Source: Ricinus communis (taxonomy: Eukaryota; Streptophyta; Magnoliopsida; Malpighiales; Euphorbiaceae). Taken from it: a DNA stretch of 64,000 nucleotides. This document shows, piece by piece, positions 33,173 through 46,540 of the stretch (its first letter is position 1; each line of letters starts with the position of its first letter). The stretch lies in assembly GCF_019578655.1 (NCBI RefSeq), contig NC_063262.1, positions 19,165,582 through 19,229,581 on the forward strand. Reading direction: 5' to 3'. The position numbers and the translations under genes were made by a program. The notes beneath the pieces are model-generated. The model had not been told where the DNA came from, searched no databases, and was given only the letters and a program-made list of their open reading frames with translations.

Positions 33173-35165
33173 TGGCGATCTGAACTCATTTTTACCTGTT
33201 ACAATTGGACATAGTTTTTTTAAATAATACTTATTATTTTTTTCAATTTTTTACATCCTTGTAACTCATGCATTCATATAAAAGGTAGGAAACTATGTCA
33301 TTCAAAAATGTGTTGTTCATTCAACTGTTTGATGTTTATCCGTATATTCATAGAAATTCCGGCAGCGTCTCTACCTAGTTCTCCGAGTACACGAAATAGA
33401 ATATGAGTTATTGCATATTCCAATATACACACGAAGAATAAAAGGGATCTACTGTTGATTAATCTACATATGAAATAGATAAACGTCAAACAGTCTTTTT
33501 AAGGGTAATATATTTCCAAACTGTCCACACTAGTCAATTCAGTGACCTCTCACTCTCCAGTGAGAAAGATACTAAACAACATTCTACGGTTTCCGATCTG
33601 TAGGAATATTCTCTTATCCTTACCGTTATTATATACTTTTTTAAATTTAAATCTAATATAACTTTTTAAATATTTTAATAACTTTTTTTGAGATATTATT
33701 TTATTCTAAAGAATATAAAATTACTAAGTTAGTTATTAATTTTAATTTTATATAAACTTTTATTTTTATTCTCAGGGATATTCTTTTATCTCTAAAATTC
33801 TATCGAAATCTCGGCATAGTTTCCCCTATAATACGGACATACCCCATAGAACAGGTCGAGTTCCTAAGTAAAAATATTTCAAATATATCCACAAACCTAA
33901 CTACTATGAACATCGACATCCATAACACATATCATGTACATCAAGTACAATCTTATTAACATGCCATCCAAAAATAAAGTCTTGTTTAACATGCCACCTA
34001 AAAACACTCTTATTTCAAAATTTATTCACCCCAAGCTTGTTAACATGTAAATAATACCAATATATTTTATTAATTATTGTTTAATAAATAACCAATATAT
34101 TTCAATTACATAATAAATCTCAATTACATAGTCACAAATAAAATTATTAAATTTATGTTGCTTACTAAATGTATTTATTAACTTATTCAATAAATTAAAA
34201 AAGAAATATACATACCACTTGCTAATCCACATACGCGTCTTTAGCCAACTTCTACCGCAAAAAAAAACTATCAGAAAATAAAAATAAAAATAACAAATTA
34301 TAATTAAATAATTAAACTAATAATAAATAATTAACAAAAATTATAATAACTACAATAATAGAAATTTAACTTATTAAATATAAATTAAATTACCCAATAT
34401 AAAACTATATTAACATAATTTTTTACTTAAGTTTTAATAAAATATAACACAAATTTTATAATAAACTTAACCTATTTTTTAAAATTAATTTTTTAATCTA
34501 GTTAAATTTATTAAATTTTTTAATCTAAATTCTTAAAATTTAACTTAATCAAATATAATTAAATTAAAGTGAATATAACATAAATTTAATCTAATATTTT
34601 TTACTTGATTTTTTAACCTAATTTTTTAAAATATAACTTAACAAAATATAATTAAATTCAATATGACATAAATTTTAATTAATAAATTTAACCTAATTTT
34701 TTATACTTAAGTTTTTAACCTAATATTTTAAAATATAACTACATAAAATTTAATTTAATTAAATATTAACATAAATTAAATATTAAATTTTTAAAATTTC
34801 ATTTTTAGATCTTATTTTTAACAGAAAAAAATACAAAAAATATAACTTTGCATTAAATCAAATAATTAAAATAAAAACTAAATTATGTAATTTTGGAAAA
34901 TAAAAGACATTGTATTTATACCTGTCACTGGAGAGGGGAGGATGCTAGACCAGAGGGGCTAAATTTTCAGCGAAAAAAATAAAAACACAAAAGAATTAAA
35001 AAATAAAAAAATCAACATACTTGAGCAATGGAGGAGGCGACAGCGACACTGGGGAAGGAGGAAGTGGGGGTGGAGGGGGAAGAGAAGGGGAGTGGGAGAA
35101 GAGAGTAGGGAGGGGGAGAGAAGGAGTAGAGAGGAAAAAAGGGAAAGGTAGGGAACTGTCATGTT
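33173..35165. other. AT-rich 5' flank of the CACTA gene with a purine-rich tract
   Basis: No gene is supported. The interval is AT-rich to about 34900. A long G/A-rich tract (about 35025-35150) gives strongly biased short reading frames (poly-Ser/Leu/Pro on -) that I do not regard as coding. Confidence 0.5.
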
Positions 35166-35169
35166 TTAA

Positions 35170-35697
35170 AAGCCTAAAATCTAGCAACTGATGGTGTCTG
35201 TCGCTAAATTTTAGGTTATTAGAAAAATTATACTGAAACATCATCATTTCAATAAACCCATTTAGTGAAGGATACCATCCGTTGATAAACTATAAGCTGG
35301 CATATAAATATTTTTAGGCTCCTTTAGCAACGGACACCATCCGTCGCTATTTGTTGCCTCTAGCGATGAACTTTGTATTCGTCGCTAGATGAACTAGCTT
35401 AGCAACGGCTCACACTGTTGCTAACAAAAAGGAAAGGTGCCAAAATTTGGTGCCCCTATTTAGTGGCATGCTTGGCGTCCCTAAATAACCATCGTATAAT
35501 TGTCGTTAATCTATCACTATTGTATGTGCCAAAATTTGGCGCCTTCACTAGCAACGGAAACTTGTCTGTCTCTAAATTGTCATCTCTAGGCCGTCGGTAC
35601 ACTGTCGCCATTTTAATATCGACACACTATGTCGCTAAGCCATCATTATCCCGTTGCTAGATAATGTCAGATACTATCCATCGCTAAACACATGAAT
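35170..35697. repeat. CACTA subterminal repeat region and probable element end
   Basis: At least ten short motifs of the type TAGCAACGG / CCGTCGCTA / GTTGCTA occur in both orientations, as expected of CACTA subterminal repeats bound by the transposase. TTCTTGTGATG at 35687-35697 is close to the reverse complement of the CACTACAAGAA terminus (two bases differ). Two copies of GTGCCAAAATTTGGNGCC (about 35437 and 35527) are nearly palindromic. Confidence 0.65.
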
Positions 35698-36953
35698 TCT
35701 TGTGATGACTCTTAAAGAAAAAAGATGAAAAAAGTAAAAGAGAGAGAAAAATAATATAATATACTTTAGAATCACTTTCTCCCTCTTTAAATTTGAGGAG
35801 AGAGAATGTGACTTTTTAAGCCATTTTAGAAAAGAATAATAAATTAGGAAGTCTCTTGGAAACCTAATTTTTGCATATACTTCCTATAGTGAAGAAGGAG
35901 TATGATTTAAGAACTTATTAGAGATGTCCTAAAAGAATTATTAATTTAAAAGATGATTAACTGTGACTTGAAATTTTAGTAAAAATAAAAGCAGGAAAAG
36001 AGAGAAGAAAAATAAAAATGGCAAATTGAACAAAAAAATAAATTTATATATATAAATTTATAAATGTAATTACATTGATATATATAAACTTATAAATGAA
36101 TATAGTCTTGAAAGGAAAAAGAAAAAGATATAGGCTAACTAGAAAATATAATTACGTTAATAATATAGGCTATATTTTTTAAAATTAAAATATAAGTAAA
36201 AAAAGTATAAGAAAAAAAATGTAGTTTTTTTATGTTCTTTATTTTCTAGTGAATGGTTATGTAATTTTATGTCATTTTCTTTGAAAAAACATTGGTTTTT
36301 CTTTTTAATTTATAATTTATTAGTGTTTTAAAGAAAAAAAGTAATTTTTTAAATTAAAAAGATATTTCTATAAACTCATTTGGTTTGAAGGTAAAAGTAT
36401 TATTGAGACCTTAGAAAAAATTAATGAAATAGTTCATTAATGGGTTTCCATATCCAACTTAACCTAATTCATCTAAATAAGGGTCATTTTCTTATGGGAC
36501 TGTTTCAAAATACCCCAAAAAAATAAAAATATCATTTTTATTATAATTTTTTTTTTAAAATATAAACAAATTGAAAATTTATTTCAAAAATATGATGGTA
36601 TATATTAGATATATCTTTTTTAGATTAAATAAATATGATGGTATATATTAGATATATCATTTTTAGAAAATAGTATATGTTATTTAGCAATTTGGTATAT
36701 ATTATTATAATTTTTTTGGTATTTAATTTTTAGTACATGTTTAGTATATGTTTGATATATATTTGGCATCCAGTTGATAATGTTAATTTGATTTGAAGTC
36801 AATCCATTGGAAAGCCAGATATATAAATAACTAGTATCTAAAACTATTTTTTTGGTACCCATTTTATATATTTTAGTATAAGTTTCATATATATTTAATA
36901 TATAGCTAGTATTTGAAATAATTTTCTAGTATATATTTTATATATTTAATATC
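35698..36953. other. AT-rich spacer, no gene
   Basis: 35698-35935 may be a small MITE (starts ACTCTTAAAG, ends near TTAGAGATGTCC), but its ends are not proven. 36590-36660 holds a direct repeat of ATGATGGTATATATTAGATA. Bases 36949-36953 (ATATC) are the left target duplication of the next element. Confidence 0.45.
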
Positions 36954-39260
36954 TGCGGACGACGGTTTTGGACGCGCACCCAACTGTCTTTAGCGACTAC
37001 GATATTGTAAGACTTTTCAACCTAATTGGAAACACGCTAACTAATCACAGAGATTAGCAGGGAGATGAGAGTCACCACTCAGGTAATTCACTAGGGCACT
37101 TTGACTAATGAGTGATGTTTCTCGATTCTATGAGGAAGCTTACGTCACAAATCCAGAGATGAATTCGGAAGTCAACTTCCTTATTTGTATATATTTTAAA
37201 TTTATTGTTTAACATGTTATTCTCTATAAATGCAACAATTATATATTACAAATCAAGCATTACATCATGTGAGGTCCTCCCGAATTTAGTCCATTTTATT
37301 AAAGCCTAGCCCATACTCCAAGTTATTTACCTAACTTACTAATCGATTATGTATAAAGCCACTTATTCTAGTCTAATTGCAATTTATACTTTAATTTTCA
37401 TCTTTTAAGCCCAATGGACTACTTTTTATGAAAAGACCCAATTCGGTGATTTTAAATCTAATATAACCTAATTAATTCAATTAAAGCATGACAAAATTCA
37501 CTAAGTCTATATGAATTTTAAATTTAGGCCCAATATACCATCTTTTTAAACTAATAGACTACAATTTTCATGATATGTCCAATTTAAAAGCCTAATATCT
37601 ATAGCTTTAGTTTACAATCATATGATAGTTATGTCCCATTATCAGAATAAATAAATAAAATAAAGCAAAATAAAGAAAGCAGTAAGTTTAACTATTATAA
37701 CACTTCCAACAACTAATTAACTTAAGAAAAACGACTAAACGAAATTACAGTGTATAAAAATTTCCATAAATTGCATAAATTCTAAAAATAGGGCCAAAAA
37801 TTGATGCAGAACCGAATCGGCACTACACAGAGCCAATCGGCTCTAGGGCTTTGTAAAGACCAGTTTTGTATCTTTTCTCGATCCTTCCTCACTTAGAAGT
37901 CGATTTAACATGCACAAGATATAAAAACGATTAAAACTCGAAAAATGAAGCAAGAATCACAACAAAACAAATCAAATTAAGCCAGAAATCATAAAAATAA
38001 TACAAATATTAGAAAATAAAAAAACTGATATAAGACAAATAAAACTGATACAAGACAAATAAAACTTCACATGACAAATCCAACATGTAATCCTAATCAT
38101 TTGACTAATCAGATTCAAAATCTAAAAGCAAACATATTATCAAATTCAGGGCCTTACATGTTCTTATTATCAGATTCAAAATCCAATAAAATCAACAACA
38201 TACTAATTCATAAGAAACCCTAATCTAATCATACAAAATATAGAAAATAGTAAAAAATCATAATCATATTTCTACAATTATAAAAACACAAGAACAAGTT
38301 GAAAGGAAAAGTAATGTTGAGGATGCTGGATGTGGGGAACCCTTGGCTTGTTATCATTATTTGCTAATCTGCGAGTCTCTAGAGATGATGAGGTTGTTGA
38401 ATCAAGGATCAGTTGAGAATCCAGCGCTGCTTAAATTTAAAAAATCTTATGTCGTTCCATAAAAATGGTTCCTAATCTAGGGTTCTTTCTCAGTGATTTT
38501 GCTCTCTAGTTACTAAATAAACTCTCTACTTAGTTCTGAACGCAGGTTTTAAGTATTTTTAGTAGTAGTATCCTATAATCGATGTAGTTAACCCTAGACA
38601 TAGAGCATCATCATATTCCATTTATAGCAGTAGGGTTAGAAAATCCTAGATAGCTACTTAAATATTTAAATTAATAAGAAACAATTATCTTCTCCTTTTA
38701 TTAGATAATTAAACCTTTTAAGATTAACATCCAATAAAACATATTAAAATCTTTAAAATTTAAATAATTATCAATATATATATATATATATATGTATATG
38801 TTTTTAAATTTTAATAATTATTATAAAACACTTCTAGAAACTTATTTGTACTACTTTTGGCATTTTAAATCAAGAATATGTGTAAAACGGCATTGAATTT
38901 TAAAAATTAATCAATCGGCACTATGTAGAGCCGGTCAGCTCTATGCTAAGCCTATTGACTCTGTGTAGAGCCGATTTGGCCGTATGCAGAGCTGATTGGC
39001 TTCAAGGGTGAAAATTTCTAAAAATTTGGTCAATTTAGTCCATGAATTTATAAAAACTATCGTTTCATCCCTCAAACTTAATTTTTTCCACCAATTGAGT
39101 CTAAATTGATTCTAAAATAGTAATTTTGATTCAATTACCCTCAATCCTAACTTGGATTCGCCTATTCTCAATCTTCCGAGACTCGAGAAAGACAGTAACT
39201 TTTATAATATGGTTTTCTGTAATTCCCTCGATATTTGGATCTGAAAAATGGGTGTCGACA
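36954..39260 (-). mobile_element. solo LTR of an unrelated LTR family
   Basis: The 2307-bp sequence starts TGCGGACGACGG and ends GGTGTCGACA on +. ATATC flanks it on both sides (36949-36953, 39261-39265). On minus it would start TGTCGACACCCATTTTTCAG and end CGTCGTCCGCA. Orientation is assumed from that TGTCGACACCC start, which is common in plant gypsy LTRs. There is no internal domain. It contains a TA microsatellite near 38775 and a cluster of AGAGCCGAT-type repeats (about 37836 and 38929-39003). Confidence 0.85.
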
Positions 39261-39265
39261 ATATC

Positions 39266-39412
39266 AATTTCACATATTTTGATATCTATTTATTTTGCAC
39301 TCGATATATAATTAGTATGTGAATCTGATATCTAAAATTATATTTTAGTATCTATTTTATATTTTATATATTTATTTCATATATTTTGATATATATTTAG
39401 TATATACTATAC

Positions 39413-39444
<32 letters not shown>

Positions 39445-41280
39445 CTTAAATTAGTTAGAAATTTTATTATCCTATTATTTTAGAATATTTGGTATTTAAA
39501 TATTATATGTATACTTTTTTTTTTTAGATTTTGAGAGAATCTGAAATAAAAAAAAATATTTTGTTGTTGTAGAATAGGAAGCCTTCAAATCTTAATACCA
39601 ATATTTGTGAGATCTTATTACTTTTATAGTGAATATAAGAAAATATTTAATTAAAAGTTTGTATAAATAACCAAAAAATGATAAATTTAAATTTATTTAT
39701 ATGAAAAAATTTATAAAATGGTATATATTATAACAAAAGATAGAATATATTTTGAAGAATATTATGAATTATAAATATTAAGTTGTAAATTAATTTTATA
39801 TCATATATTGAATTTATTAAGAATATAATATATTTTACATATATATAAATTATATTTTAAAAAATTTAGAAAACAATTATAATCTTTTTCAGAAATATAC
39901 AGTAAAAAAATATATGTTTAGTATTTTCTTAATCAAAATTTAAACTTGTTCAAGATAGTTTTATTTTTTTTTTATTTTTTCTCAATAGCAATGGACATAA
40001 TACTAATGTTTATTTAATATAATGGAATATATTCAACTTATTTTAATTTATGTTCCTTATATATAATACCCTTACTAAATTTATATCTTAAAAAACAAAC
40101 AGATAAGATTTTCAATAAATAGTATATATCTTACAGATTTATATATATTTCGTATATATCTGATATACAATTGATATATAACTAGTATATAATTTATTGT
40201 ACATATATATCAATTATGTTTTAATTTCCTTTAAATGTATGGTAAACTATATATATTAAATATATATTTATAAATGTATAGTATATGTTAGCATTTTAGG
40301 ATCTAGTTAGTATACATTTCACATATTTTTACATCTAGTTGGTATGTATTTAGTATATTTATAGTATTTAGTTGGTATATGTTATATATCTTTGGTATAT
40401 CTATTTGTACATATTATTCTATTTTCATGAACTTAATTTATTATATTTATTTTATATTATTTTAATATTTATTTAATATAATTTAATTAAAAAATTTTAT
40501 AAAAAAGAATTAAAAATATATTTTATGCTCAACTAAAATGATTTTTTTTTTTTCAAGAAAATGTCCATTGCAATTATTACTATCAACCATTGTTACGAGA
40601 AAAAACTAAAAATTATCTTTGAATTATAGCAATCTATTATGTTTTAAAAGTCTCATCCCTTCAATAATGATCAGACTTCATTTTGCGTCATATAATTTTA
40701 TATAAAAATGAATTGTAGCACATTAAATTAGAAATACACCAAATAAGCAACAATATTTACACCACCACACATACAAGTTTCTAGCATGTCAAAATAATAA
40801 AGTTACAAATGAAATTATCCTCTTTTTAAAATTGTATAAAAACCAATATTTATATACATATTTATTTCGTATATCCGCATCACATCCATTAAAACCATTA
40901 GTAATATGACTCAAAAAATTCATCAAACATCTTTAAGTAAAATTCATCAAATAATTTATATTTTTATATTTTTTTAATATTGAAAAGGTAAATTACTGCA
41001 TCTCTTATCAAATTATTAAAAACTAACATTTTAAAAATAAAATCAACAACAAATAAAAAAAGAATCAAATATATTCCTTTTTCATCGTTAATCAATAATA
41101 ATAAAAATTCACAAATTCCTGTCAAGTGGGAGTGATCCACTCATGCATGTCTCATTGAAATCTTTGAAGAAGTAAAATCGGTGCATGCACTTCTTTAGTA
41201 ACAATAGCAGGTGCCACATCAGCTGTTCTAAATTATCTTTAATAGCATAAACACCAATTAACCTCTCATTAACATAAAAC
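39266..41280. other. AT-rich non-coding stretch
   Basis: TA microsatellite at 39419-39443 and many GTATATATTT-type words. No reading frame here has protein-like content. Confidence 0.55.
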
Positions 41281-41289
41281 TATTGTTTT

Positions 41290-42780
41290 CTTTGTAAAAT
41301 GATACCCGTCTCTCTTTCTCTCTCTCTTTCTCACTCTCTATTACTTTATTTCTCTGTTTGTATAAATAATTAACAAATATCGAACTCTTCCTCCTCTGTT
41401 CTATGCATATTTTTCAGTCTCACCCAAAAGTCAACGTCGTCTTTTTCTGACCCTTTGTGTGTGTTTTCTTGGTTCTCTGTCCTTGTCCATCTGATCAAAG
41501 AGAAGCAAGAAACAATAAGAGCTACTGTATGTATAGATATAAATAAAGAAAGAGGGTTTTGTATTTATTTCCATCTCCATTTTTCTTATATTTTTTTATA
41601 CACACAGAGACAACGAACGATAAAATAAATTAAAAAAATAAAAAGAGCAGCGATGAGTAAAAGAAAAGGAAAAAGATGATGAAGAAGAAGAAAGAGTTAG
41701 AAAAAAAAGAGAGTAACAATCCCGAAAAGAAAAAGAAATAAAAGATTGTAGAATTCTTGATAAAGTGATTTGTATATATTTGTAAGTAAAAAATATCACC
41801 ATATAAATAAATCATATTATTTCAAAAAAATAAATATTTTGTGCAATTTTATATTTTTTTACTATAATCCATTCAGTTTTTATACATTACTCATTTATTG
41901 CTCATATCCATAAAAATAAAAATGAGGATGGATAAAAGAGTACGAGTAAACTTTGCTACTCTTATCAGTGTTGTACAATATGAGCGAGCATCTAATTTTT
42001 TTTTTTTTTTTTTTTATTTAACAGTAACTGTAAACTCACAAATAGCATTTTTTGTTGGTGCTAATGTTTGTGCAACTTAAACAAGAAATTTGGCTAATCA
42101 GAAAACATAAATAAGTTACAAAAGAATCTATTAATAGATAATTTGAAGGATTGGATACTGTTTTGCTTCCTTTTATGGCTCTTAAAATTGGTAAATTTTG
42201 CAGGACAGTAGGAACTGTGGATTCGAAGCTGGACTCATCTCTCCATCCCTCATATCCTTTATCTCAAGGCAGCTAAGTTTAAGTGGTCGTAGAGTGTAGT
42301 ATAGAGTATTAAGAGGTTAAATATTTTCTTCTCGGGTGCTCTTACATCTTGGTATGCTACTACATTGTGCATTGGATGGTGCAACCATTACGGCCGACTC
42401 AATTAGCTTTGTCTTAGTGCTAAAATTGGCTCCCACCAAACTATCTCCTTTTGAGGCTATCTTGCATTTAAGCTGAAATGGGAGCATTAGGCCCTTGGAT
42501 TTTCCATCTTTTGATCTGCATAAAGATAAGGGTGTGATATTAAATTCTTTTATGCAACTTGAAAATTTGAGACAATGGTGAATATATATTAAAAAATTGG
42601 TTGTTTCTTTTTGGCATTGTCAACTTTCATGTAGTTCTGCCCCTTTTCTCTTTTGCGCTGCTACTTGCAATTATCTTGTAAATCTTTTGGTCTATTGAAG
42701 TACCAAAGCAGTGCTATGGAGAGATGCACGTCAGCATCTAATATAGAAAGTCCGAGAATTTCAAGATTTTAGGCAATGTG
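41290..42780 (+). ncRNA. weak candidate for a spliced non-coding transcript or 5' leader
   Basis: Within AT-rich DNA, a CT microsatellite (41310-41345) and TATAAATAA (41361) precede a leader-like stretch of higher GC (about 41400-41526). CTACT|GTATGT at 41526/41527 is a donor-like site and TTTTGCAG|GACAG at 42203/42204 an acceptor-like site. 42204-42760 is again richer in GC and has no long frame. All this could be chance or the ruin of a gene; no protein is recognised. Confidence 0.2.
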
Positions 42781-42887
42781 AGTTTCTCTCTATAAAATTG
42801 GAGGACAACAAAGTTCAAGGCATCTTACTCTCTGTTTGTCTCACGTGATTTTTCATTTGTGGATCTGCTAGCAAAAAACTTATTTAT

Positions 42888-43101
42888 TGTTATGATAATA
42901 TTGAAGTTTTGGATTTATTGGATGTCTATCATTATGTCTATAGATAAATATTTTGTATAAATAGAATTTTATCTTTATAATTCTTTACACCTATAAATAG
43001 GTATTACAATCAATGAAATCATATAAAAAAATTACTCTCTTTTTTTTCTTTATTTTCTTTATTCTTATTCTTTATTTTATAATATTTTTTATTTTATAAC
43101 A
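42888..43101 (+). repeat. putative short LTR before the gag-only relic
   Basis: The segment starts TGTTATGATAATATTG, contains CTATAAATAGG (42991) and ends TTATAACA, so it has the TG...CA form and a TATA box. No second copy is found downstream of 44756, and no clear primer-binding site follows. Confidence 0.35.
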
Positions 43102-43805
43102 TATTATGAATATAATTGCTCAACACAAGATTTAAGATTTAAGGTAGATTTTTTTCTTTCTTTTTTTTCTTCCTTTTTATATTAAAAAAATAAAAACAAA
43201 AACAAAATGTATGTAAATTTTAAAAAAAAAATCAACTGCCACGTGTTTACTAAAAGCATTTTGCAAAATTTCATTTTTTTCTAAATAAAAACAAGTCGTA
43301 GTCCTGTCTAACAATTTCTTTTTTTAACTTTAGTTTTGAGGCTTTTAAATTTCTTTAAAATTTCTTTACTTTAGTTAAATACTAGTTTATGTTTAATTAT
43401 ATTTTTATTTGCATACTTTAAAAGATCATAGTTTTATTTTATTTTTATATAGATATATTATTTTGTATTAGTTAATGTTAATTAATTTCTAGTTCCTGAA
43501 AAATTAGTGTTATATATAGTTCGTGAAGAACTTATATTATAAATTTTAATTTCTGAAAAACTTGTATTATAAATTTTAGTTTCTAGAGAACTAGTATTAA
43601 TTTTAATTTATAAGAACTAATTAAATAAATAACTAAGGTATAAATTCTTGAAAAATTTTGACTCTAAGTTCCTCAAGAACTAAGTATCTTGAAATCTAGT
43701 ATTTCAATTTATTAAAGATTAATATTTTTATTTTCCTGAAGAACTAAATATATTAGTCTCTAAATGAATGATACTAATTATCGTATTATTTATTTTTTAT
43801 AGAAA

Positions 43806-44756
43806 ATGTCGAATTTAACAAAACTCGATTTTGTGGCACTCTACATCACGAGCAATAATAATTTGTTGTTGATACTAGATGTCGAGATACATCTGGATGC
43901 TATGGGTCTTAGAAACATAATTAAATATGAAAATCAAGAATCACTATAAAATCGTGTTAAGATGATGATTTTTCTTCATCATCATCTTCATGAAGGATTG
44001 AAACTTGAATATTTGACAGTTAAAGATCCATTAGTTCTTTGAAAAAATTTAAAAGAAAGATATGACCATCATAAATTGGTCATCCTTTCACATGCTCATT
44101 ATGAATGAAGGCATTTACGATTACAAGACTTTAAAATTGTAAATGAGTATAACTCTGCAGTTTTTAGAATTAGTTTTAAATTGAAACTATATAGAAAAAA
44201 TATTACTGACTATGATATGTTAGAGAAGACATGTACTACTTTCATGCCTCAAATATGCTCCTGCAGCAGCAATATCGAGAAAAAGATTTTAAGAAATATT
44301 CTGAATTAATTTCAAATCTTTTTAATAAGCTCTTATTAAAAAATTATAAAACTCGCCCAACTAGTTTTGCTCCATTTCTGAAGTGAATGAGACAACAAAT
44401 AATAATGTTAGGCATGGATGAGAAAGAGGACGAAATGAAAAATTGTAGTGTTAGAAATAATAATGCACATTTCCACTAGAAATGAAAAAATCGTGAAGAG
44501 AATATAGAGGAAAACAAAATTTAGAAAATCAATGCTATTGATCTGGCATAAAAGGGCATTGGTCTTGCACCTCATTGATCTATACCAAGAATCCTTGAAG
44601 AAGAAAAGCAAAAATATAGAGGCAAATTTGGCAGAAAATAATGATGATTTCGCTGATGATTTTGTTGATCTTATACATTTAGATGTGTCATATTTCCTTG
44701 AAGATTTTGAAGGAAAAATTGATCATTTAATTGGTGATGGCAATATAAATATCTAA
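43806..44756 (+). pseudogene. copia-type gag (UBN2 family), gag-only retroelement relic
   Basis: The frame opens MSNLTKLDFVALYITSNNN, then EIHLDAMGLRNIIK, LKLEYLTVKDPLVL, NLKERYDHHKLVIL, RLQDFKIVNEYNSAVFRI and MLEKTCTTF. This is the widespread plant copia-type gag protein family of the UBN2/DUF4219 group. It ends around IDHLIGDGN with a stop at 44754-44756. Many stops (for example within KDPLVL*K and HYE*RH) and frame changes disable it. No protease, integrase or RT follows, which fits non-autonomous gag-only elements. Confidence 0.75.
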
Positions 44757-44842
44757 AATTATATATTTTCTTTAGTATGATTTATATTTTTCTTTATTTT
44801 TTTCTTTTATTCAAACACTAGTTTATAGTATTAGTAACTTAT

Positions 44843-45130
44843 TTGGTAAAAGGTATGGATTAAACTTTTGACTAAATCTCAATTAAACCCTAAATTTTAG
44901 GTTGGAACAGTTAAACCCTTAAACTAAATAATATGGAATAATTACGCCTCTTTATGCAACTCCATTACTATTAATGTTAACTTTTTTGGCAAAAAGTATG
45001 GATAAACCACCTAAACTTTATCCAAATCTCAATTAAACCCTTAAACCTTACATTAGAACAATTAAATACTTAAACTAAATAATACGGAACAATTAAATCC
45101 CTATATGCAACTTCATTACTACTACTATTA
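44843..45130. repeat. two-copy tandem repeat, period about 143 bp
   Basis: Unit 1 starts TTGGTAAAAGGTATGGATTA and unit 2 TTGGCAAAAAGTATGGATAA (about 44986). Both contain CTCAATTAAACCC and CTTAAACTAAATAATA, and end in CATTACTA followed by TTAAT. The two differ at many positions, so the duplication is old. Confidence 0.8.
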
Positions 45131-45235
45131 ATTAGTTTTATTAATAATGACCCACATAAAATGACAACCAATAGCATAAAGACATCTAGATTATAAATTC
45201 TAGTTTTTTATACTTCTAAAAAATAATATAAAACT

Positions 45236-46540
45236 TGTTAAGCAAATTTCGCAAGTGCACAGTCGCAACTAATATAGAATGAGTTATGAGTATCATTTCT
45301 GCAAGGAGAGTGATACCAAGTACCAGCCCTAAATTGTATTTCCACAATCTAACAAAATCGAATAATTGTGAATAAATAAATAATGGAAAACTTAAAGCTA
45401 ATAATAATTTCTTTCAAAAATCTAATAAGTAAAACTAGAGTCTGGGTTTATTTCACTAACTATTACTCTAATTATAGGATCTTTTAACAATTCAAATCAT
45501 TAACTTTAGTCAAGGGTAAATCAGTCAAATTACTTAGAGTCTCTTTTGAGCTCATCTAAGAATACCAAAGTCAATTACATCCTATTTTCATGGTCCCATT
45601 AATTAACTAGGATTCATCAAGTTCCTTAGTAATTTATTACTCCCCAAAGGATTCATCTACTTTCGTGATTGAGGTTCCTAAGTTTTACAAGTCTATGAGC
45701 TGATAAATCATACAACTTTCATTGTCTCTAATTTACCCAAAAACTTGTATCTGATCAAGCCTAAAATCAAACACAAGAACAATTAAAAGCAACTCATAAA
45801 ATTGACTGAAAATTAATTTATTAAAAGGAAATTAAAATCTAAACAAGCAATAGAATAGCTATACAAATCCAAACCCTAAGAAGAGTTTAGTAATACATGA
45901 TTGCAACAACACACAAAGATATACTTAAAGAAATCAAAGAAGGAAAAGAAATAATTGATCCAAACTCTTGAATTCTCATGCAAATCTTCTTGATCTCTTA
46001 AGTATGTCTTCAAAAGTTGTTTCTATGATGGTTCTTTTTTTTTAATAATAGCTATTTTTCTCCCCTTAGTTTGACACTGCTTCAAGCACGGCCATGTGGT
46101 GTCCTTCTGCTTTCGGTATGGCTTGGCACATGCCTATGTGTGATCCTACAATGTGCTTTCATTATATCTTTAATGTGCTCCCTGTACATTATTTTCTTCA
46201 GAATTCAGTGGCAGACACGGCTTTGAACATGGTCGTATGTTAAACCATGCTTCTTAATTCTTTATCCAGTGTGTAACACAGGCACAAGCATGCCCGTGTT
46301 TGAACATGACACATTTTTCTTGATCATCTAGGCTCCTTTTTAGACTTTTCTATGAAAAGAAAAAAACTTATTAAAAATTAAATATAAATTCCTAAATAAA
46401 CTAAAAGTAAACAAAATACTAAAATAAAGATATAACTTAAATAAACTCCTAATTAAATTTAAATTCTTCCTAATTAATATAACTATTTATTCAAAAGTCA
46501 TTAAAATTTAAGTCAAAGACATGTGTAAAATTACACAACA
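45236..46540 (-). repeat. putative LTR of a gypsy-like element (3' LTR on -)
   Basis: The interval starts TGTTAAGCAAATTTCGCAAG and ends TTTTACACAACA before ATTTCTCCACACTAG, which on minus reads as a purine-rich tract followed by TGTTGTGTAA. This is the arrangement PPT then LTR. The flanking 5 bp (AAACT / AATTT) do not match, so it is not a solo LTR; it fits a 3' LTR with internal DNA still attached on the right. Confidence 0.45.

Noticed and set aside
34959..35247. Ser/Leu/Pro-rich minus-strand frames
   Set aside because: They come from the G/A-rich tract of the CACTA 5' region and show no protein motif.
45236..46540. A fifth solo LTR
   Set aside because: The flanking 5-mers AAACT and AATTT differ, and a PPT-like tract with internal-type sequence lies on the right.
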